Source: Pseudomonas putida
GTDB taxonomy: Bacteria; Pseudomonadota; Gammaproteobacteria; Pseudomonadales; Pseudomonadaceae
NCBI RefSeq assembly: GCF_009883635.2
Contig: NZ_CP026115.2
Location: 372,001 to 436,000 of the forward strand
Reading direction: 5' to 3'
DNA length: 64,000 nt
Notes under the pieces: generated by a model
The model's input: the letters and a program-made list of their open reading frames with translations, nothing else
The model's database searches: none
What the model was told of the DNA's origin: nothing
Program-made: the position numbers and the translations under genes
In this document: piece after piece, positions 48,478 through 57,992 of the stretch
Layout of the letters: every line of letters begins with the position of its first letter
Numbering within the stretch: the first letter of the stretch is position 1

Positions 48478-48523
48478 TCAATGCCCGGCGCCGCAAGCGC
48501 CGCCGGGTGATTGTCGCGGGTAC

Positions 48524-48880
48524 TTAAGCCAGAACGGCTTTAGCTTTCTCGACAATCGCAGCAAACGCCGCTTTTTCGTTCACTGCCAGATCGGCCAGAA
48601 CCTTACGGTCGATTTCGATCGAAGCCTTTTTCAGGCCAGCAATCAGACGGCTGTAGGACAGACCGTTGGTGCGGGCACCGGCGTTGATACGAGCGATCCA
48701 CAGTGCGCGGAACTGACGCTTCTTCTGGCGACGGTCGCGGTAGGCGTATTGGCCTGCCTTGATGACCGCTTGCTTGGCTACGCGGAATACGCGCGAGCGC
48801 GCACCGTAGTAACCTTTAGCCAGTTTCAGAATTTTCTTGTGACGCTTACGAGCGATGACGCCACGCTTAACACGAGCCAT
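48524..48880 (-). CDS. rplT: Ribosomal protein bL20
   Basis: This 118-residue, very basic protein has the bL20 pattern: [49 protein letters not shown] and the C-terminal [19 protein letters not shown]. It is an early assembly protein of the large subunit and, in enterobacteria, a translational repressor of rpmI-rplT. Confidence 0.98.
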   Translation of the reverse strand: MARVKRGVIARKRHKKILKLAKGYYGARSRVFRVAKQAVIKAGQYAYRDRRQKKRQFRALWIARINAGARTNGLSYSRLIAGLKKASIEIDRKVLADLAVNEKAAFAAIVEKAKAVLA

Positions 48881-48907
48881 GAGTAACTTCCTCTATCTAA
48901 ACCAGAA

Positions 48908-49102
48908 TTAACGTACGCGCAGCATGCGCTCGACTTTTGCCACGTCAGACGGGTGCAGCAAGCTGGCACCGCGCAGTTGACGCTTACGCTTGGTCGACAT
49001 TTTGGTCAGGATGTGGCTCTTGAAAGCGTGCTTGTGCTTGAAGCCAGAAGCTGTCTTCAGGAAGCGCTTCGCAGCACCGCTCTTGGTTTTCATTTTTGGC
49101 AT
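48908..49102 (-). CDS. rpmI: Ribosomal protein bL35
   Basis: This 64-residue basic protein reads [20 protein letters not shown] and later [16 protein letters not shown], the bL35 signature. It is encoded 27 bp before rplT and 61 bp after infC. Confidence 0.97.
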   Translation of the reverse strand: MPKMKTKSGAAKRFLKTASGFKHKHAFKSHILTKMSTKRKRQLRGASLLHPSDVAKVERMLRVR

Positions 49103-49163
49103 GTTGAACTCCGCATTCGAAAAAAATTACACAATAATCATCAGGCCTGCCGTGCCCGGGAGA

Positions 49164-49709
49164 TTACTTCTTCTTTTTGGGGGCGATGACCATCATAAGC
49201 TGGCGTCCTTCCATCTTCGGATGCTGCTCAACGGTGCCGTATTCGGCGAGGTCAGCTTCGACCCGCTTCAACAGCTCCATGCCCAGCTCCTGGTGGGCCA
49301 TCTCACGACCGCGGAATCTCAGAGAGATCTTGGCCTTGTCCCCATCGGTAAGGAAACGTACCAGGTTGCGTAGTTTTACCTGGTAATCCCCATCCTCCGT
49401 CCCTGGACGAAACTTGATTTCTTTAATCTGAATCTGCTTCTGGTTTTTCTTGGCTTCGTTAGCCTGCTTCTTCTTCTCGAAGAGGTGCTTGCCGTAGTCC
49501 ATGACCTTGCAGACAGGTGGTACCGCGTCTGCAGAAATTTCTACCAGATCCAGCTTCGCTTCATCAGCGATACGAAGCGCTTCATCAATCGAGACGATGC
49601 CAACCTGCTCGCCATCAGCGCCAATTAACCGAACCTCGCGGGCCGAGATATTCTCGTTGATCGGGGCCTTCGGTACAGCACGCTTATCGTTTCTCATTTC
49701 ACGCTTAAT
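49164..49709 (-). CDS. infC: Translation initiation factor IF-3 (AUU start)
   Basis: This 181-residue two-domain IF-3 has an N-domain (about 15-80, [20 protein letters not shown]), a lysine-rich linker ([14 protein letters not shown]) and a C-domain ending [16 protein letters not shown]. An ATG two codons upstream (49715) overlaps the thrS stop, with GGAG only two bases away. The ATT at 49709 has GGAG at the proper 8-base spacing. An AUU start is a hallmark of infC and lets IF-3 repress its own mRNA, so ATT is taken as the real start. Confidence 0.93.
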   Translation of the reverse strand: MKREMRNDKRAVPKAPINENISAREVRLIGADGEQVGIVSIDEALRIADEAKLDLVEISADAVPPVCKVMDYGKHLFEKKKQANEAKKNQKQIQIKEIKFRPGTEDGDYQVKLRNLVRFLTDGDKAKISLRFRGREMAHQELGMELLKRVEADLAEYGTVEQHPKMEGRQLMMVIAPKKKK

Positions 49710-49714
49710 AGTCA

Positions 49715-51637
49715 TTACTCCGATTCTTGGCGACCACGCCGGGAAACCGCTTGTGTCAGGAGCTCAGCGAACTGGGCGACGGGCATGGAGCCCAGGTCTG
49801 CGCCTTCGCGAGTACGCACAGCGACGGTTTGCGTTTCGACTTCGCGATCCCCTATAACCAAAAGGTACGGGACCTTGAGCAAAGTATGCTCGCGGATTTT
49901 AAAGCCGATCTTCTCATTTCTCAAGTCCGACTTGGCACGGAAACCGCTACCGTTCAGAGCTTTTTCCACCTCGAGGGCGAAATCGGCCTGCTTGTCGGTG
50001 ATGTTCATGATCACCGCCTGGGTCGGTGCCAGCCAGGCTGGGAACACGCCGGCGTAGTGCTCGATCAGCATGCCGATGAAGCGCTCGAACGAGCCGAGGA
50101 TCGCGCGGTGCAGCATGACTGGGCGAACCCGGCTGTTATCTTCGGCGATATAGCTGGCATCGAGGCGCTCTGGCAGGTTCGGGTCGTACTGCAGGGTACC
50201 GCACTGCCAGTTACGGCCGAGGCAGTCGCGCAGGGTGAACTCGATCTTCGGGCCATAGAACGCGCCCTCGCCCGGCTGGTATTCCCACTCCAGGCCCGAC
50301 TCGTTCAGGGCGTCGGCCAGTGCGCCTTCGGCACGGTCCCACAGCTCTTCGGAGCCGACACGCTTGGCCGGACGGGTGGACAGCTTCATGGCGATGTCGG
50401 TGAAGCCGAAGTCCTTGTACACGTCCAGGGTCAGCTTGATGAAGTCGGCGGCTTCTTTCTTCACCTGTTCTTCGGTGCAGAAGATGTGCGCGTCGTCCTG
50501 CACGAAGCCACGCACGCGCATGATGCCGTGCAGGGCGCCGGATGGCTCGTTGCGGTGGCAGGCACCGAACTCGGCCAGGCGCAGCGGCAGGTCACGGTAG
50601 CTCTTCAGGCCCTGGTTGAACACCTGCACGTGGCACGGGCAGTTCATCGGCTTGACCGCGTAGTCACGGCTTTCCGACGAAGTGGTGAACATGTTTTCGG
50701 CGTAGTTGGACCAGTGGCCGGAACGCTCCCAGAGGATGCGATCGACGACCTGCGGGGTCTTGATTTCCGAGTAGCCGTTTTCGCGCTGAACCTGGCGCAT
50801 GTACTGCTCGAGCACCTGGTACACGGTCCAGCCGTTGGCGTGCCAGAACACCATGCCCGGGGCTTCTTCCTGCAGGTGGAAGAGGTCGAGCTGCTTGCCG
50901 ATCTTGCGGTGGTCGCGTTTTTCGGCTTCTTCGATGCGCTGGATGTAGGCGGCCAGCTGCTTCTTGTCGGCCCATGCGGTGCCGTACACGCGTTGCAGCT
51001 GCTCGTTCTTGGCATCGCCGCGCCAGTAGGCGCCGGACAGCTTGGTCAGCTTGAATGCCTTGAGGAAACGAGTGTTCGGCACGTGCGGGCCACGGCACAT
51101 GTCGACGTATTCTTCGTGGTAGTACAGGCCCATGGCCTGCTCGTCCGGCATGTCTTCGACCAGGCGCAGCTTGTAGTCTTCGCCACGGGCCTTGAACACG
51201 TCGATGACTTCGGCGCGCGGGGTGACCTTCTTGACTACGTCGTAGTCTTTTTCGATCAGCTCCATCATGCGCTTTTCGATGGCGGCCATGTCTTCAGGGG
51301 TGAAGGGGCGCTCGTAGGCGATGTCGTAATAGAAGCCTTCGTCGATCACCGGGCCGATCACCATCTTGGCGGTCGGGTACAGCTGCTTCACCGCGTGGCC
51401 AACCAGGTGGGCACACGAGTGACGAATGATCTCCAGTCCCTCTGCATCTTTAGGGGTGATGATCTGCAGGGTGGCGTCGTTGTGGATCAGGTCGCATGCA
51501 TCGACCAGTTTGCCATCGACCTTGCCGGCCACGGTGGCCTTGGCCAGGCCTGCGCCGATGGAAGCGGCGACGTCGGCTACGGATACGGCGTGATCAAACG
51601 AACGTTGACTGCCATCGGGAAGAGTAATAACGGGCAT
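49715..51637 (-). CDS. thrS: Threonyl-tRNA synthetase
   Basis: This 640-residue class II enzyme has a TGS domain (about 1-60), the editing domain with its HxxxH-type site ([15 protein letters not shown], about 72; [12 protein letters not shown], about 180), the catalytic core with motif 2 ([19 protein letters not shown]) and zinc ligands (MNCPCH), and a C-terminal anticodon-binding domain (about 535-640). The start at 51637 follows GAGAGGAGGCGCC. Upstream in-frame codons fall in the leader hairpin region. It is the first gene of the translation cluster. Confidence 0.98.
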   Translation of the reverse strand: MPVITLPDGSQRSFDHAVSVADVAASIGAGLAKATVAGKVDGKLVDACDLIHNDATLQIITPKDAEGLEIIRHSCAHLVGHAVKQLYPTAKMVIGPVIDEGFYYDIAYERPFTPEDMAAIEKRMMELIEKDYDVVKKVTPRAEVIDVFKARGEDYKLRLVEDMPDEQAMGLYYHEEYVDMCRGPHVPNTRFLKAFKLTKLSGAYWRGDAKNEQLQRVYGTAWADKKQLAAYIQRIEEAEKRDHRKIGKQLDLFHLQEEAPGMVFWHANGWTVYQVLEQYMRQVQRENGYSEIKTPQVVDRILWERSGHWSNYAENMFTTSSESRDYAVKPMNCPCHVQVFNQGLKSYRDLPLRLAEFGACHRNEPSGALHGIMRVRGFVQDDAHIFCTEEQVKKEAADFIKLTLDVYKDFGFTDIAMKLSTRPAKRVGSEELWDRAEGALADALNESGLEWEYQPGEGAFYGPKIEFTLRDCLGRNWQCGTLQYDPNLPERLDASYIAEDNSRVRPVMLHRAILGSFERFIGMLIEHYAGVFPAWLAPTQAVIMNITDKQADFALEVEKALNGSGFRAKSDLRNEKIGFKIREHTLLKVPYLLVIGDREVETQTVAVRTREGADLGSMPVAQFAELLTQAVSRRGRQESE

Positions 51638-51656
51638 GGCGCCTCCTCTCCTAGTG

Positions 51657-51677
51657 GTGACCCCTACCAAAGGTCAC
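51657..51677 (-). promoter_or_regulatory. thrS operator: tRNA-Thr(GGU) anticodon-arm mimic
   Basis: On the mRNA strand GTGACCT pairs with GGGTCAC (7 bp, one G-U) around the 7-base loop TTGGTAG. In an anticodon loop, positions 3-5 would read GGU, a threonine anticodon, flanked by U and A as in real tRNA. It ends 20 bases before the thrS start. In E. coli, ThrRS represses its own translation by binding such a mimic (established); here it is inferred from the sequence. Confidence 0.7.
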
Positions 51678-51730
51678 GTGGGTTGGGATGAGCCAGTACA
51701 AGATCCGACCTGCCTTCCCTTCGGGGAAGC

Positions 51731-51747
51731 CTGCCTCACAGTGGCAG
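51731..51747 (-). promoter_or_regulatory. Possible second anticodon-like arm in the thrS leader
   Basis: CTGCC pairs with GGCAG around the 7-base loop ACTGTGA on the mRNA strand; loop positions 3-5 read UGU, another threonine anticodon. A CTTCCC-CGAA-GGGAAG hairpin lies between it and the first mimic. E. coli thrS likewise has two tRNA-like arms, one per synthetase subunit. The stem is short, so chance is possible. Confidence 0.4.
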
Positions 51748-51970
51748 AAGCCTTTCGGCTTGCCAGGGACGAACCAGAGTGACTGGAAAGAAAAAAGTTG
51801 CGAGCTGCCAGTGGCTAGCTGCAAGCCGAGCATGCTAGCACGCGGGTTGTGTGGCTCGTAGAAATATTTGGAAATTACGCCGCGCCGGTGAACTATCGCG
51901 GAAAAAGTCCTATCAGACCTTGGGAAGCAACCTACTCTTGATGAGACCTTAACCCAAGGAGTAACTGGTT

Positions 51971-52276
51971 ATGCGAGTACCGTCTCTTCTGGCTCTGGCG
52001 GCTGCTGGCGCCCTGCTGCTGCCGATGGCTGCCAATGCTGGCAACTTCCCAGCCGGGAAGGAAGCCGGCTACATGGCCCAGTGCACCCAAGTTGCTGCAG
52101 GCCAGGGCGTCGACGCCGCGACCGCGAAAAAGCACTGTGACTGTGGTGCCCAGGCCATCAAAAAGAATTTCACCGACGCGGAGATTGCCGACCTGGACAG
52201 TACCGATGGCGTCGATGCCAAGCTGATGCAGAAGGCGCAAACCGTTGTGAAACAGGCCTGCACGCCAAAGAGCTGA
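51971..52276 (+). CDS. Small exported protein, unknown function
   Basis: This 101-residue protein has a signal peptide (MRVPSLLALAAAGALLLPMAANA, cleavage about 23). The mature part has four cysteines (AQCTQ, KKHCDCGAQ, VKQACTPKS) that could form two disulfides and a helical FTDAEIADLDSTDG segment. AAGGAGTAACTGGTT gives a strong ribosome binding site. It is divergent from thrS and monocistronic. I do not recognise a named family. Confidence 0.75.
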   Translation: MRVPSLLALAAAGALLLPMAANAGNFPAGKEAGYMAQCTQVAAGQGVDAATAKKHCDCGAQAIKKNFTDAEIADLDSTDGVDAKLMQKAQTVVKQACTPKS

Positions 52277-52438
52277 AACCTTAAAGCCAGAGCAGGCCAG
52301 GCATTATTTGCCTTGGATCAATATCCTGCGAAGGTAAAAGGCGCTAGATGCGCAGAAATGGACTATCATGTCCCCCGTGCTCCGTAGCCTCGGCCACATT
52401 GCACTACTGAAAAATTAAAATGTCTGGAGATTCACCCC

Positions 52439-52651
52439 ATGTCCAATCGCCAAAACGGCACCGTCAAATGGTTCAATGATGAGAAAGGCTACGGCTTCAT
52501 CACCCCAGCAGGCGGCGGCGACGACCTGTTCGTACACTTCAAAGCCATCGAATCCGACGGCTTCAAGAGCCTGAAAGAAGGCCAGGCTGTTTCCTTCGTC
52601 GCCGAGCGCGGCCAGAAGGGCATGCAGGCTGCGCAGGTTCGTCCGGAGTAA
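52439..52651 (+). CDS. Cold-shock domain protein
   Basis: This 70-residue CspA-family protein has both RNA-binding motifs: GYGFITP (RNP1) and DLFVHF (RNP2). It begins [17 protein letters not shown]. The 5' leader of about 160 bases before it has a GCGC-TAGAT-GCGC hairpin and a run AAAAATTAAAATG, consistent with the long leaders of csp mRNAs. It probably acts as an RNA chaperone. Confidence 0.95.
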   Translation: MSNRQNGTVKWFNDEKGYGFITPAGGGDDLFVHFKAIESDGFKSLKEGQAVSFVAERGQKGMQAAQVRPE

Positions 52652-52664
52652 TTCGGGCAGCTGT

Positions 52665-52696
52665 AAAAAAACCCGCCACTAGTGGCGGGTTTTTTT
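52665..52696 (+). terminator. Bidirectional terminator after the cold-shock gene
   Basis: ACCCGCCACTAGTGGCGGGT is a perfect 20-base palindrome (52671-52690) with six A before and six T after. It serves the cold-shock gene and, in reverse, the convergent I78 lipoprotein gene. Confidence 0.95.
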
Positions 52697-52728
52697 ATGG
52701 GCGCCTGTAGGAGCGCGTTGCAGCAGCG

Positions 52729-53049
52729 TCAACCGCAGTTGACGCGGGTTACCACACCCTGCTCGTCCACGTTCAGGTTCAGGCGCTCGGAACGGTATTC
52801 CAGGGTCACCACGTCGTGCGGCTTGAGAATGCGCGCCATCTGCGAACCACTGGCCTTGCGCGCCTGCTCCAGCAGGTCGGCGCTGCCCGGCTTGCCGATG
52901 GCGAAGTCGGCACCGCTGGCCTCGCAGCGGCCATCGTTGCCGGCCGACGCCTCAGGCGCCTTGCCACCCCCAGAGTTACCGCCAGTGCTGCAACCAGCCA
53001 GGACAGCAGCCACCGCCAGGGTTGCCAGGAAAGCGCGGGTACGGAACAT
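52729..53049 (-). CDS. I78-family peptidase inhibitor lipoprotein
   Basis: This 106-residue protein has a lipoprotein signal peptide (LAVAAVLAGCSTGG, lipobox LAGC with Cys20). The mature domain shows the I78 elements: RCEASGADFAIGKPGSADLL, a conserved RILKPHDVVTLEYRSERLNL and a final DEQGVVTRVNCG, with a Cys pair. I78 proteins inhibit serine proteases. Membrane-anchored in the periplasm. Confidence 0.88.
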   Translation of the reverse strand: MFRTRAFLATLAVAAVLAGCSTGGNSGGGKAPEASAGNDGRCEASGADFAIGKPGSADLLEQARKASGSQMARILKPHDVVTLEYRSERLNLNVDEQGVVTRVNCG

Positions 53050-53310
53050 GAATCCTCCTAAAATCTATCTGGGAACTGTCTGATCCGACAGCTCCGCCAG
53101 TAATTTGTTGCAAAACCGCGCAAGTCTGCCTGAACTCGGGACGCTGGGGCCAAAGGCAATCGTGACCGAATTTTACCGCTCAACCGACGAGCCGCTTGGT
53201 TTGCGCCGCAAAGTCATGATTTACTTTAGGAAGTGAAGGCATAGTGCCTCCTTCGAACACCAGGATCCGGTGTTCGCCCCTCCGCCCCGGGCCCGCAGCG
53301 AGAGCCTTTC

Positions 53311-53523
53311 ATGAGCAGCCACAGCATCGACGCCGATATCAAGGTCAAATGGGCCGAGGGCCAGAGCGCCTACAGCCCCAGCACGCCCGAAGAGTTGCTG
53401 TTGATCGCCATCGACCTGCTGGTGCGCGACCGCGGCGGCGAGGCGGCGCGCAGCTTCATCGACCAGGTGTTCGAGCGCTACGCGCCGCACACGGCTATTG
53501 CAATCGAGCCAGGCGCGCGCTGA
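53311..53523 (+). CDS. Small conserved-type protein, unknown function
   Basis: This 70-residue protein starts MSSHSIDADIKVKWAEGQSA and has a helix SPSTPEELLLIAIDLLVRDR. The ATG follows GAGAGCCTTTC. Its last 29 bases overlap the convergent nucleoside hydrolase gene. It is soluble, with no motif recognised. It is retained because its start, length and codon use look real. Confidence 0.6.
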   Translation: MSSHSIDADIKVKWAEGQSAYSPSTPEELLLIAIDLLVRDRGGEAARSFIDQVFERYAPHTAIAIEPGAR

Positions 53524-54502
53524 GCAGGTCGAAAAAGCCCTGGGCGTCACCCTCGTTCACCCACAGCACATTGGCCGGCTGCTTGAGCACGCCGTACCAG
53601 TCGGCGATGGTCTGGCCAAAGGTCGGGCCTTCGCGGCTGTCGACGCTCATGTGGATGCGCCGGCCGCTAAACAGCTCGGGTTTCAGCAGGTAGGCGATGA
53701 CGCTGGCGTCATGCACCGGGCCACCGGGCATGCCGTACACGTCCATGTCGTGCTTGACGTAGGCTTCGAGGATATCGAGCACTTTCTTACTGGCCTGGTT
53801 GTTCACGGCTGCCAGCTGCCTGAAGCGGGCGTCGCTGGTGATGATCTTGTGGGTGACATCCAGCGGCAGGTAGGTCAGCTGCACGCCGCTGGCGAGCACC
53901 ACCTCGGCGGCATGCGGGTCGGCATAGAGGTTGAACTCGGCAACCGGGGTCATGTTGCCGCCATTGAAGTGGGCGCCGCCCATGACAACCACCTCCTTGA
54001 TGCCCTTGACGATGTCTGGGCGCTGGATCAGCGCCAGGGCCAGGTTGGTCTGCGGGCCGAGCATGGCGATGGTGATGCTGTGGGGCTTGGCCTGGCTCAG
54101 GGTGTCGACCAGGTATTGCACCGCATTGCCTTCGGCCAGAGGGCTTTTGGGCTCATGTACCGGCACACCGGTCAGGCCTTCTTCGCCGTGGACGTCGGCG
54201 GCGTAGATGGGCGCTCGCACCAGCGGGCGCCCTGCCCCGGCGTATACCGGGATGTCTTCGCGGCTGGCCCATTCGCGGGCCAGGCGGGCGTTGCGCGAGG
54301 TCTTTTCCAGGCGCACGTTGCCGGCGACGGTGGTGATGGCGTGGATGTTGAGTTCTTCGGGGGAAGCCATGGCCAGGAACAGTGCAACCACGTCGTCGGC
54401 GCCGGGGTCGGTGTCGATGATCAGGTCACGCGGGGCGGCCTGGAGGGTGGCGGTGGCGGCTGCGGCCATGAGGGTGAGTCCTTGTAGCAGGGGCTTGAGC
54501 AT
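53495..54502 (-). CDS. Exported nucleoside hydrolase
   Basis: This 335-residue inosine-uridine-preferring nucleoside hydrolase has a signal peptide (MLKPLLQGLTLMAAAATATL, cleavage about residue 22) and the calcium-binding DTDPGADDVVAL (about 28-39), with a distal Asp in GGPVHDASVIAYLL. It cleaves ribonucleosides to base and ribose. Being exported, it would release ribose in the periplasm, where RbsB can bind it. The start at 54502 has CAGGAG upstream; 25 extra codons lie in a REP. It is the last gene of the rbs cluster, 154 bp after rbsD. Confidence 0.92.
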   Translation of the reverse strand: MLKPLLQGLTLMAAAATATLQAAPRDLIIDTDPGADDVVALFLAMASPEELNIHAITTVAGNVRLEKTSRNARLAREWASREDIPVYAGAGRPLVRAPIYAADVHGEEGLTGVPVHEPKSPLAEGNAVQYLVDTLSQAKPHSITIAMLGPQTNLALALIQRPDIVKGIKEVVVMGGAHFNGGNMTPVAEFNLYADPHAAEVVLASGVQLTYLPLDVTHKIITSDARFRQLAAVNNQASKKVLDILEAYVKHDMDVYGMPGGPVHDASVIAYLLKPELFSGRRIHMSVDSREGPTFGQTIADWYGVLKQPANVLWVNEGDAQGFFDLLSARLARLQ

Positions 54503-54532
54503 GGGGGCACTCCTGTTGCCTAGGTGGTGTTT

Positions 54533-54650
54533 TCTGGGGCCGCTTTGCGGCCCAATCGCAGGCAAGCCAGCTCCCACAGGTAATTCACAGGCCCCGAGAG
54601 CGGCACAGTACCTGTGGGAGCTGGCTTGCCTGCGATCGAGGGCGCAGCCC
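54533..54650. repeat. REPIN with 28-bp perfect arms
   Basis: The 28 bases at 54555-54582 (ATCGCAGGCAAGCC...CAGGTA) have an exact reverse complement at 54609-54636, separated by 26 bases; GGCCGCTTTGCGGCCC flanks one side. It lies between rbsD and the nucleoside hydrolase gene and could lower or stabilise expression across the junction. Confidence 0.85.
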
Positions 54651-54656
54651 TCGCCT

Positions 54657-55055
54657 TCAAAAGGTGACGCCGGAAATCAGGGCGATGTTGCTGTAGGGCT
54701 GGCATTCGCCGGTGCGGACAATCGCCCGCGCATTGCGCGACAACTCCTTGAAGGCTTCATGGCTCAGCCATTCGCGCTTGCCCAGCTTGCCCTTCAAGCG
54801 CTCGATCTCGACCAGCGCTGGCGGCACCACCTTTTGCATTTCTTCGGCCAGCACGTACCGCTCCACCTGCAGCTCGCTTAACACCGCGCGCAGCACGCTG
54901 GCAAAATCCGGTACCCCTGCCGTCAACGCCAGGTCGATCAGTTCGACACCTGGCGGCACTGGCAACCCGGCATCACCAATCACCAGGATGTCGCCATGGC
55001 CCATCCCGGCGATGGTCCGCGACAGGGCGACGTTGAGCAGCGTGGTCTTTTTCAT
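54657..55055 (-). CDS. rbsD: D-ribose pyranase
   Basis: This 132-residue RbsD/FucU protein has [18 protein letters not shown] (catalytic His about 20) and a C-terminal [21 protein letters not shown]. It interconverts pyranose and furanose ribose before RbsK. It starts within the rbsK stop (4-base overlap). Confidence 0.95.
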   Translation of the reverse strand: MKKTTLLNVALSRTIAGMGHGDILVIGDAGLPVPPGVELIDLALTAGVPDFASVLRAVLSELQVERYVLAEEMQKVVPPALVEIERLKGKLGKREWLSHEAFKELSRNARAIVRTGECQPYSNIALISGVTF

Positions 55056-55960
55056 GGGGTCAGCTCCGCCAGATAAGGAATCGACGGCTGGGCACCGGCA
55101 CGAGTGACGGACAAGGCTGCGGCGTGCTGGCCGAAAGCAATGGCCTCGCCCTCCTCCTTGCCCTGCACCAATGCAGCGGCAAAACCTCCGATGAAGGTGT
55201 CGCCCGCTGCCGTGGTGTCCAGCGGCTGCACCTGAGGCGCCGGGAAATGCTGGCTGCCGTCACGGCTGACGAACAATGCCCCCTGCGCGCCCAAGGTTAC
55301 GATTACCTTGCCGGCACCTAACTGCAGCAGGCGCTCACCAGCACGGCGGGCGCTTTCGAGGTCGTTGACCGGCTCACCGGTTAGCGCTTCAGCCTCACTT
55401 TCGTTGGGGGTGAGGTAGTCGATGTGGGCGAACCAGTGCGCTGGCAACGGCCCGGTAGCTGGCGCCGGGTTGAGAATCACCCGTTTGCCAAGTTCGCGGG
55501 CTCGGGCGAGTGTCCAGGCAACGGTGTCCAAGGGCACTTCGAGCTGGCAGATGACCACTTCAGCGGCTTGCAGCAAGGTATCGAAACGCTGCACCGACTC
55601 AGGCGTCAGCAGCCCGTTGCCGCCCGGGATGATAACGATGCAGTTCTGGCTGGCAGCATCCACGGTAATCAGCGCCACGCCACTGGATACGCCAGGGCAC
55701 ACGCTGACCGCCTGGCAATCGATGCCTTCCACTTGCAGCGCCTGGCGCAACTGCTGGCCGTAGGCGTCATCGCCGACATTGCCCACCATCGCCACACTGC
55801 CACCCAGGCGCGCCACCGCCACCGCCTGGTTGGCGCCCTTGCCGCCGGGCACGGTGAAAAAACTCTCCCCGGCCAGCGTTTCGCCGGCTCGCGGCAGCCG
55901 CTGGGCGCGGGCCACCAGGTCCATGTTGAGGCTCCCGACCACCACTACCTTGGCATGCAT
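55052..55960 (-). CDS. rbsK: Ribokinase
   Basis: This 302-residue PfkB-family kinase has the N-terminal [22 protein letters not shown] and [20 protein letters not shown] (signature 1), and C-terminal [19 protein letters not shown] (signature 2, catalytic Asp in AAGD). It phosphorylates ribose to ribose 5-phosphate. It lies 9 bp after rbsR. Confidence 0.96.
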   Translation of the reverse strand: MHAKVVVVGSLNMDLVARAQRLPRAGETLAGESFFTVPGGKGANQAVAVARLGGSVAMVGNVGDDAYGQQLRQALQVEGIDCQAVSVCPGVSSGVALITVDAASQNCIVIIPGGNGLLTPESVQRFDTLLQAAEVVICQLEVPLDTVAWTLARARELGKRVILNPAPATGPLPAHWFAHIDYLTPNESEAEALTGEPVNDLESARRAGERLLQLGAGKVIVTLGAQGALFVSRDGSQHFPAPQVQPLDTTAAGDTFIGGFAAALVQGKEEGEAIAFGQHAAALSVTRAGAQPSIPYLAELTP

Positions 55961-55969
55961 GGCAATTCC

Positions 55970-56992
55970 TTAGCGGTAATCATTGAACAGGTCCGGGCGC
56001 GGCCCGGTGGATTCGCGCAGCACGATACGCGGGGCGACGATGCGCTGCTCGGCCGCATCGCGACGCGGCGTGGCGATGCGCGACAGCAGCAAGGCGGCAG
56101 CATTCTCGCCCAGCTCGCGAATCGATTGGCCGACGGTGGTCAGCGGCGGGTACACATAGCGGCTCAATTCGATGTCGTCGAAACCGATCACCGACAGCTC
56201 GCCCGGCACGTTGATATTGCGCTCGGCAGCGGCGCGCAACACGCCGAAACCGATCATGTCGTTGCCGGCGAAGATTGCCGTCGGCCGCTCGCCTTCGAAC
56301 AGTTGCGCGGCGGCAGCATGGCCACCCGGGCTGGTGAAATCGCAATGCAGCACACGGCCATCCAGCACCTCGGCCTCGGCTTCGGCCATCGCCCGGCGGA
56401 AGCCGCTCAGGCGCAACTGGGTAACGCCGGTTTCGGCCGGGCCGCCGATGTAGGCGATGTCGCGGTGGCCCAGCTCCAGCAGATGGCGGGTCGCCAGATA
56501 GGCACCGTGTTCGTGGTCGATGCGCACCAGGTCGGCATCGACGCCCTCCAGCTCGCGGTCGACGATGACCATCGGCGTGCGCACGTTGGTCAGGCTCTGC
56601 AGCAGGTCGGCGTCCTCGCCCACCGACGCCACCACCAGGCCGTCGATGCGCTTTTCCAGCAGCACGCGCAGGTAGCTGCGCTGCTTCTGCGGGTTGTCGT
56701 CGGAGTTGCACAGGATCACGCAATAGCCGTTGCGCTCGCAGGCATCCTCGATGCCCCGGGCCAGCTCGGCGAAGTACGGGTTGACGCTGTTGGGTACCAG
56801 CAGGCCGATGGTGGCCGTGCTGCGCGCCTTGAGCGAACGCGCCACGGCGCTGGGCACATAGTCGAGCTCCAGGATGGCCGCTTCGACCTTGAGCCGTACC
56901 TGCTCGCTGACCGGGCGAGTCTTGTTCAGGACATGGGATACCGTGGTGTAGGAAATGCCCGCGAGGGCCGCGACGTCTTTGATGGTTGCCAT
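55970..56992 (-). CDS. rbsR: LacI-family ribose repressor
   Basis: This 340-residue regulator has an N-terminal LacI helix-turn-helix (MATIKDVAALAGISYTTVSH, hinge helix SAVARSLKARSTATIG) and a periplasmic-binding-like sugar domain (about 60-340). The start at 56992 is just after the rbsC stop, with GGAACTG upstream; in-frame codons further upstream lie inside rbsC. It probably represses rbsB onward through the palindrome at 60556-60569. Being inside the operon, it is autoregulated. Confidence 0.94.
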   Translation of the reverse strand: MATIKDVAALAGISYTTVSHVLNKTRPVSEQVRLKVEAAILELDYVPSAVARSLKARSTATIGLLVPNSVNPYFAELARGIEDACERNGYCVILCNSDDNPQKQRSYLRVLLEKRIDGLVVASVGEDADLLQSLTNVRTPMVIVDRELEGVDADLVRIDHEHGAYLATRHLLELGHRDIAYIGGPAETGVTQLRLSGFRRAMAEAEAEVLDGRVLHCDFTSPGGHAAAAQLFEGERPTAIFAGNDMIGFGVLRAAAERNINVPGELSVIGFDDIELSRYVYPPLTTVGQSIRELGENAAALLLSRIATPRRDAAEQRIVAPRIVLRESTGPRPDLFNDYR

Positions 56993-56996
56993 GTTT

Positions 56997-57992
56997 TCAG
57001 TTCCGCCGGCCTGCACGCCGGCTGCGATAAGTGTCGAGCACCACGGCGATGACGATGACCGCCCCGGTGATGATGCGTTTGGTGGGTTCCGAGGCGCCGA
57101 TCTGCGCAAGGCCTGCAGCCAGCACGGAAATGATCAGCACGCCGAAGAACGTACTGATGACCGAGCCGCGCCCGCCCATCAGGCTGGTGCCGCCAATCAC
57201 CACGGCGGCGATCACCTGCAGCTCCAGGCCGGACCCGGCATTGGGGTCGGCAGCTTCCAGGCGCGAGATCTGGAACAGCGCAGCCAGGCCGGCGAGCAGC
57301 CCCATCAGGGCGAACACCAGCACCTTGTAAGGGCGCGGGTCGATGCCGGCCAGGCGCACGGCCTCTTCGTTGGTGCCGATGCCAATCAGGTAACGGCCGA
57401 ACACCGTGCGGGTCAGCACCAGCTGGGCCAGCACGATCACCAGCAAGGCGATGATGAAGGCCGGCGAGATGCCGAAGGCGACCGGGTTGGAGAACCAGGC
57501 GTAGGCATCGCCGATATAGGCGGTGCGCGAGTCGGTGAACTGATAGGCCAGGCCGCGGGCCATCTCCAGCACCCCGAGCGAAACGATGAACGACGGGATA
57601 CGCCAGGCCACGGTGACGCCACCGGTGATGCTGCCAGCCAGGGCGGCGACGCCCATGCCGAGCAAGGCCGCTGGCAACACGCCCCAGCCCCAGCCGAGGA
57701 TCGCCACGCTGACCGTGGAAGCCGCGAGGGCCAGCACCGAGCCGACCGAAAGGTCGATACCGCCGATGATCAGCACGAAAGTCATGCCCACCGCCAGTAC
57801 CATCAGGTCGGGGATCTGGTTGGCCAGGGTGCTGAAGGTGGCGTACGACCAGAAGTGGCTGCTCAGGAACGAGAACAGCACGATCATCGCCAGCAAGGCG
57901 CCGGCCAGGCCCAGGTAGGTGCCCAGGCCGAAATAAGTGCCGCTGCGGCGCACCGGCGCGCCGGTAGGGGTATCGAGGGGTGTGGTCTTCAT
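56997..57992 (-). CDS. rbsC: Ribose ABC transporter permease
   Basis: This 331-residue, about 8-10-helix BPD_transp_2 permease contains GMTFVLIIGGIDLSVGSVLAL and the EAA-like GIGTNEEAVRLAGIDP. It forms the membrane channel with RbsA and RbsB. It overlaps the rbsA stop by four bases. Confidence 0.95.
   Translation of the reverse strand: MKTTPLDTPTGAPVRRSGTYFGLGTYLGLAGALLAMIVLFSFLSSHFWSYATFSTLANQIPDLMVLAVGMTFVLIIGGIDLSVGSVLALAASTVSVAILGWGWGVLPAALLGMGVAALAGSITGGVTVAWRIPSFIVSLGVLEMARGLAYQFTDSRTAYIGDAYAWFSNPVAFGISPAFIIALLVIVLAQLVLTRTVFGRYLIGIGTNEEAVRLAGIDPRPYKVLVFALMGLLAGLAALFQISRLEAADPNAGSGLELQVIAAVVIGGTSLMGGRGSVISTFFGVLIISVLAAGLAQIGASEPTKRIITGAVIVIAVVLDTYRSRRAGRRN

Noticed and set aside
49727..51691. 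654-codon plus-strand ORF opposite thrS
   Set aside because: Antisense shadow of ThrRS; no domain and no ribosome binding site.
51638..51970. T-box riboswitch before thrS
   Set aside because: No T-box sequence or specifier-stem layout, and T-boxes are not typical of pseudomonads; the anticodon-mimic operator fits better.
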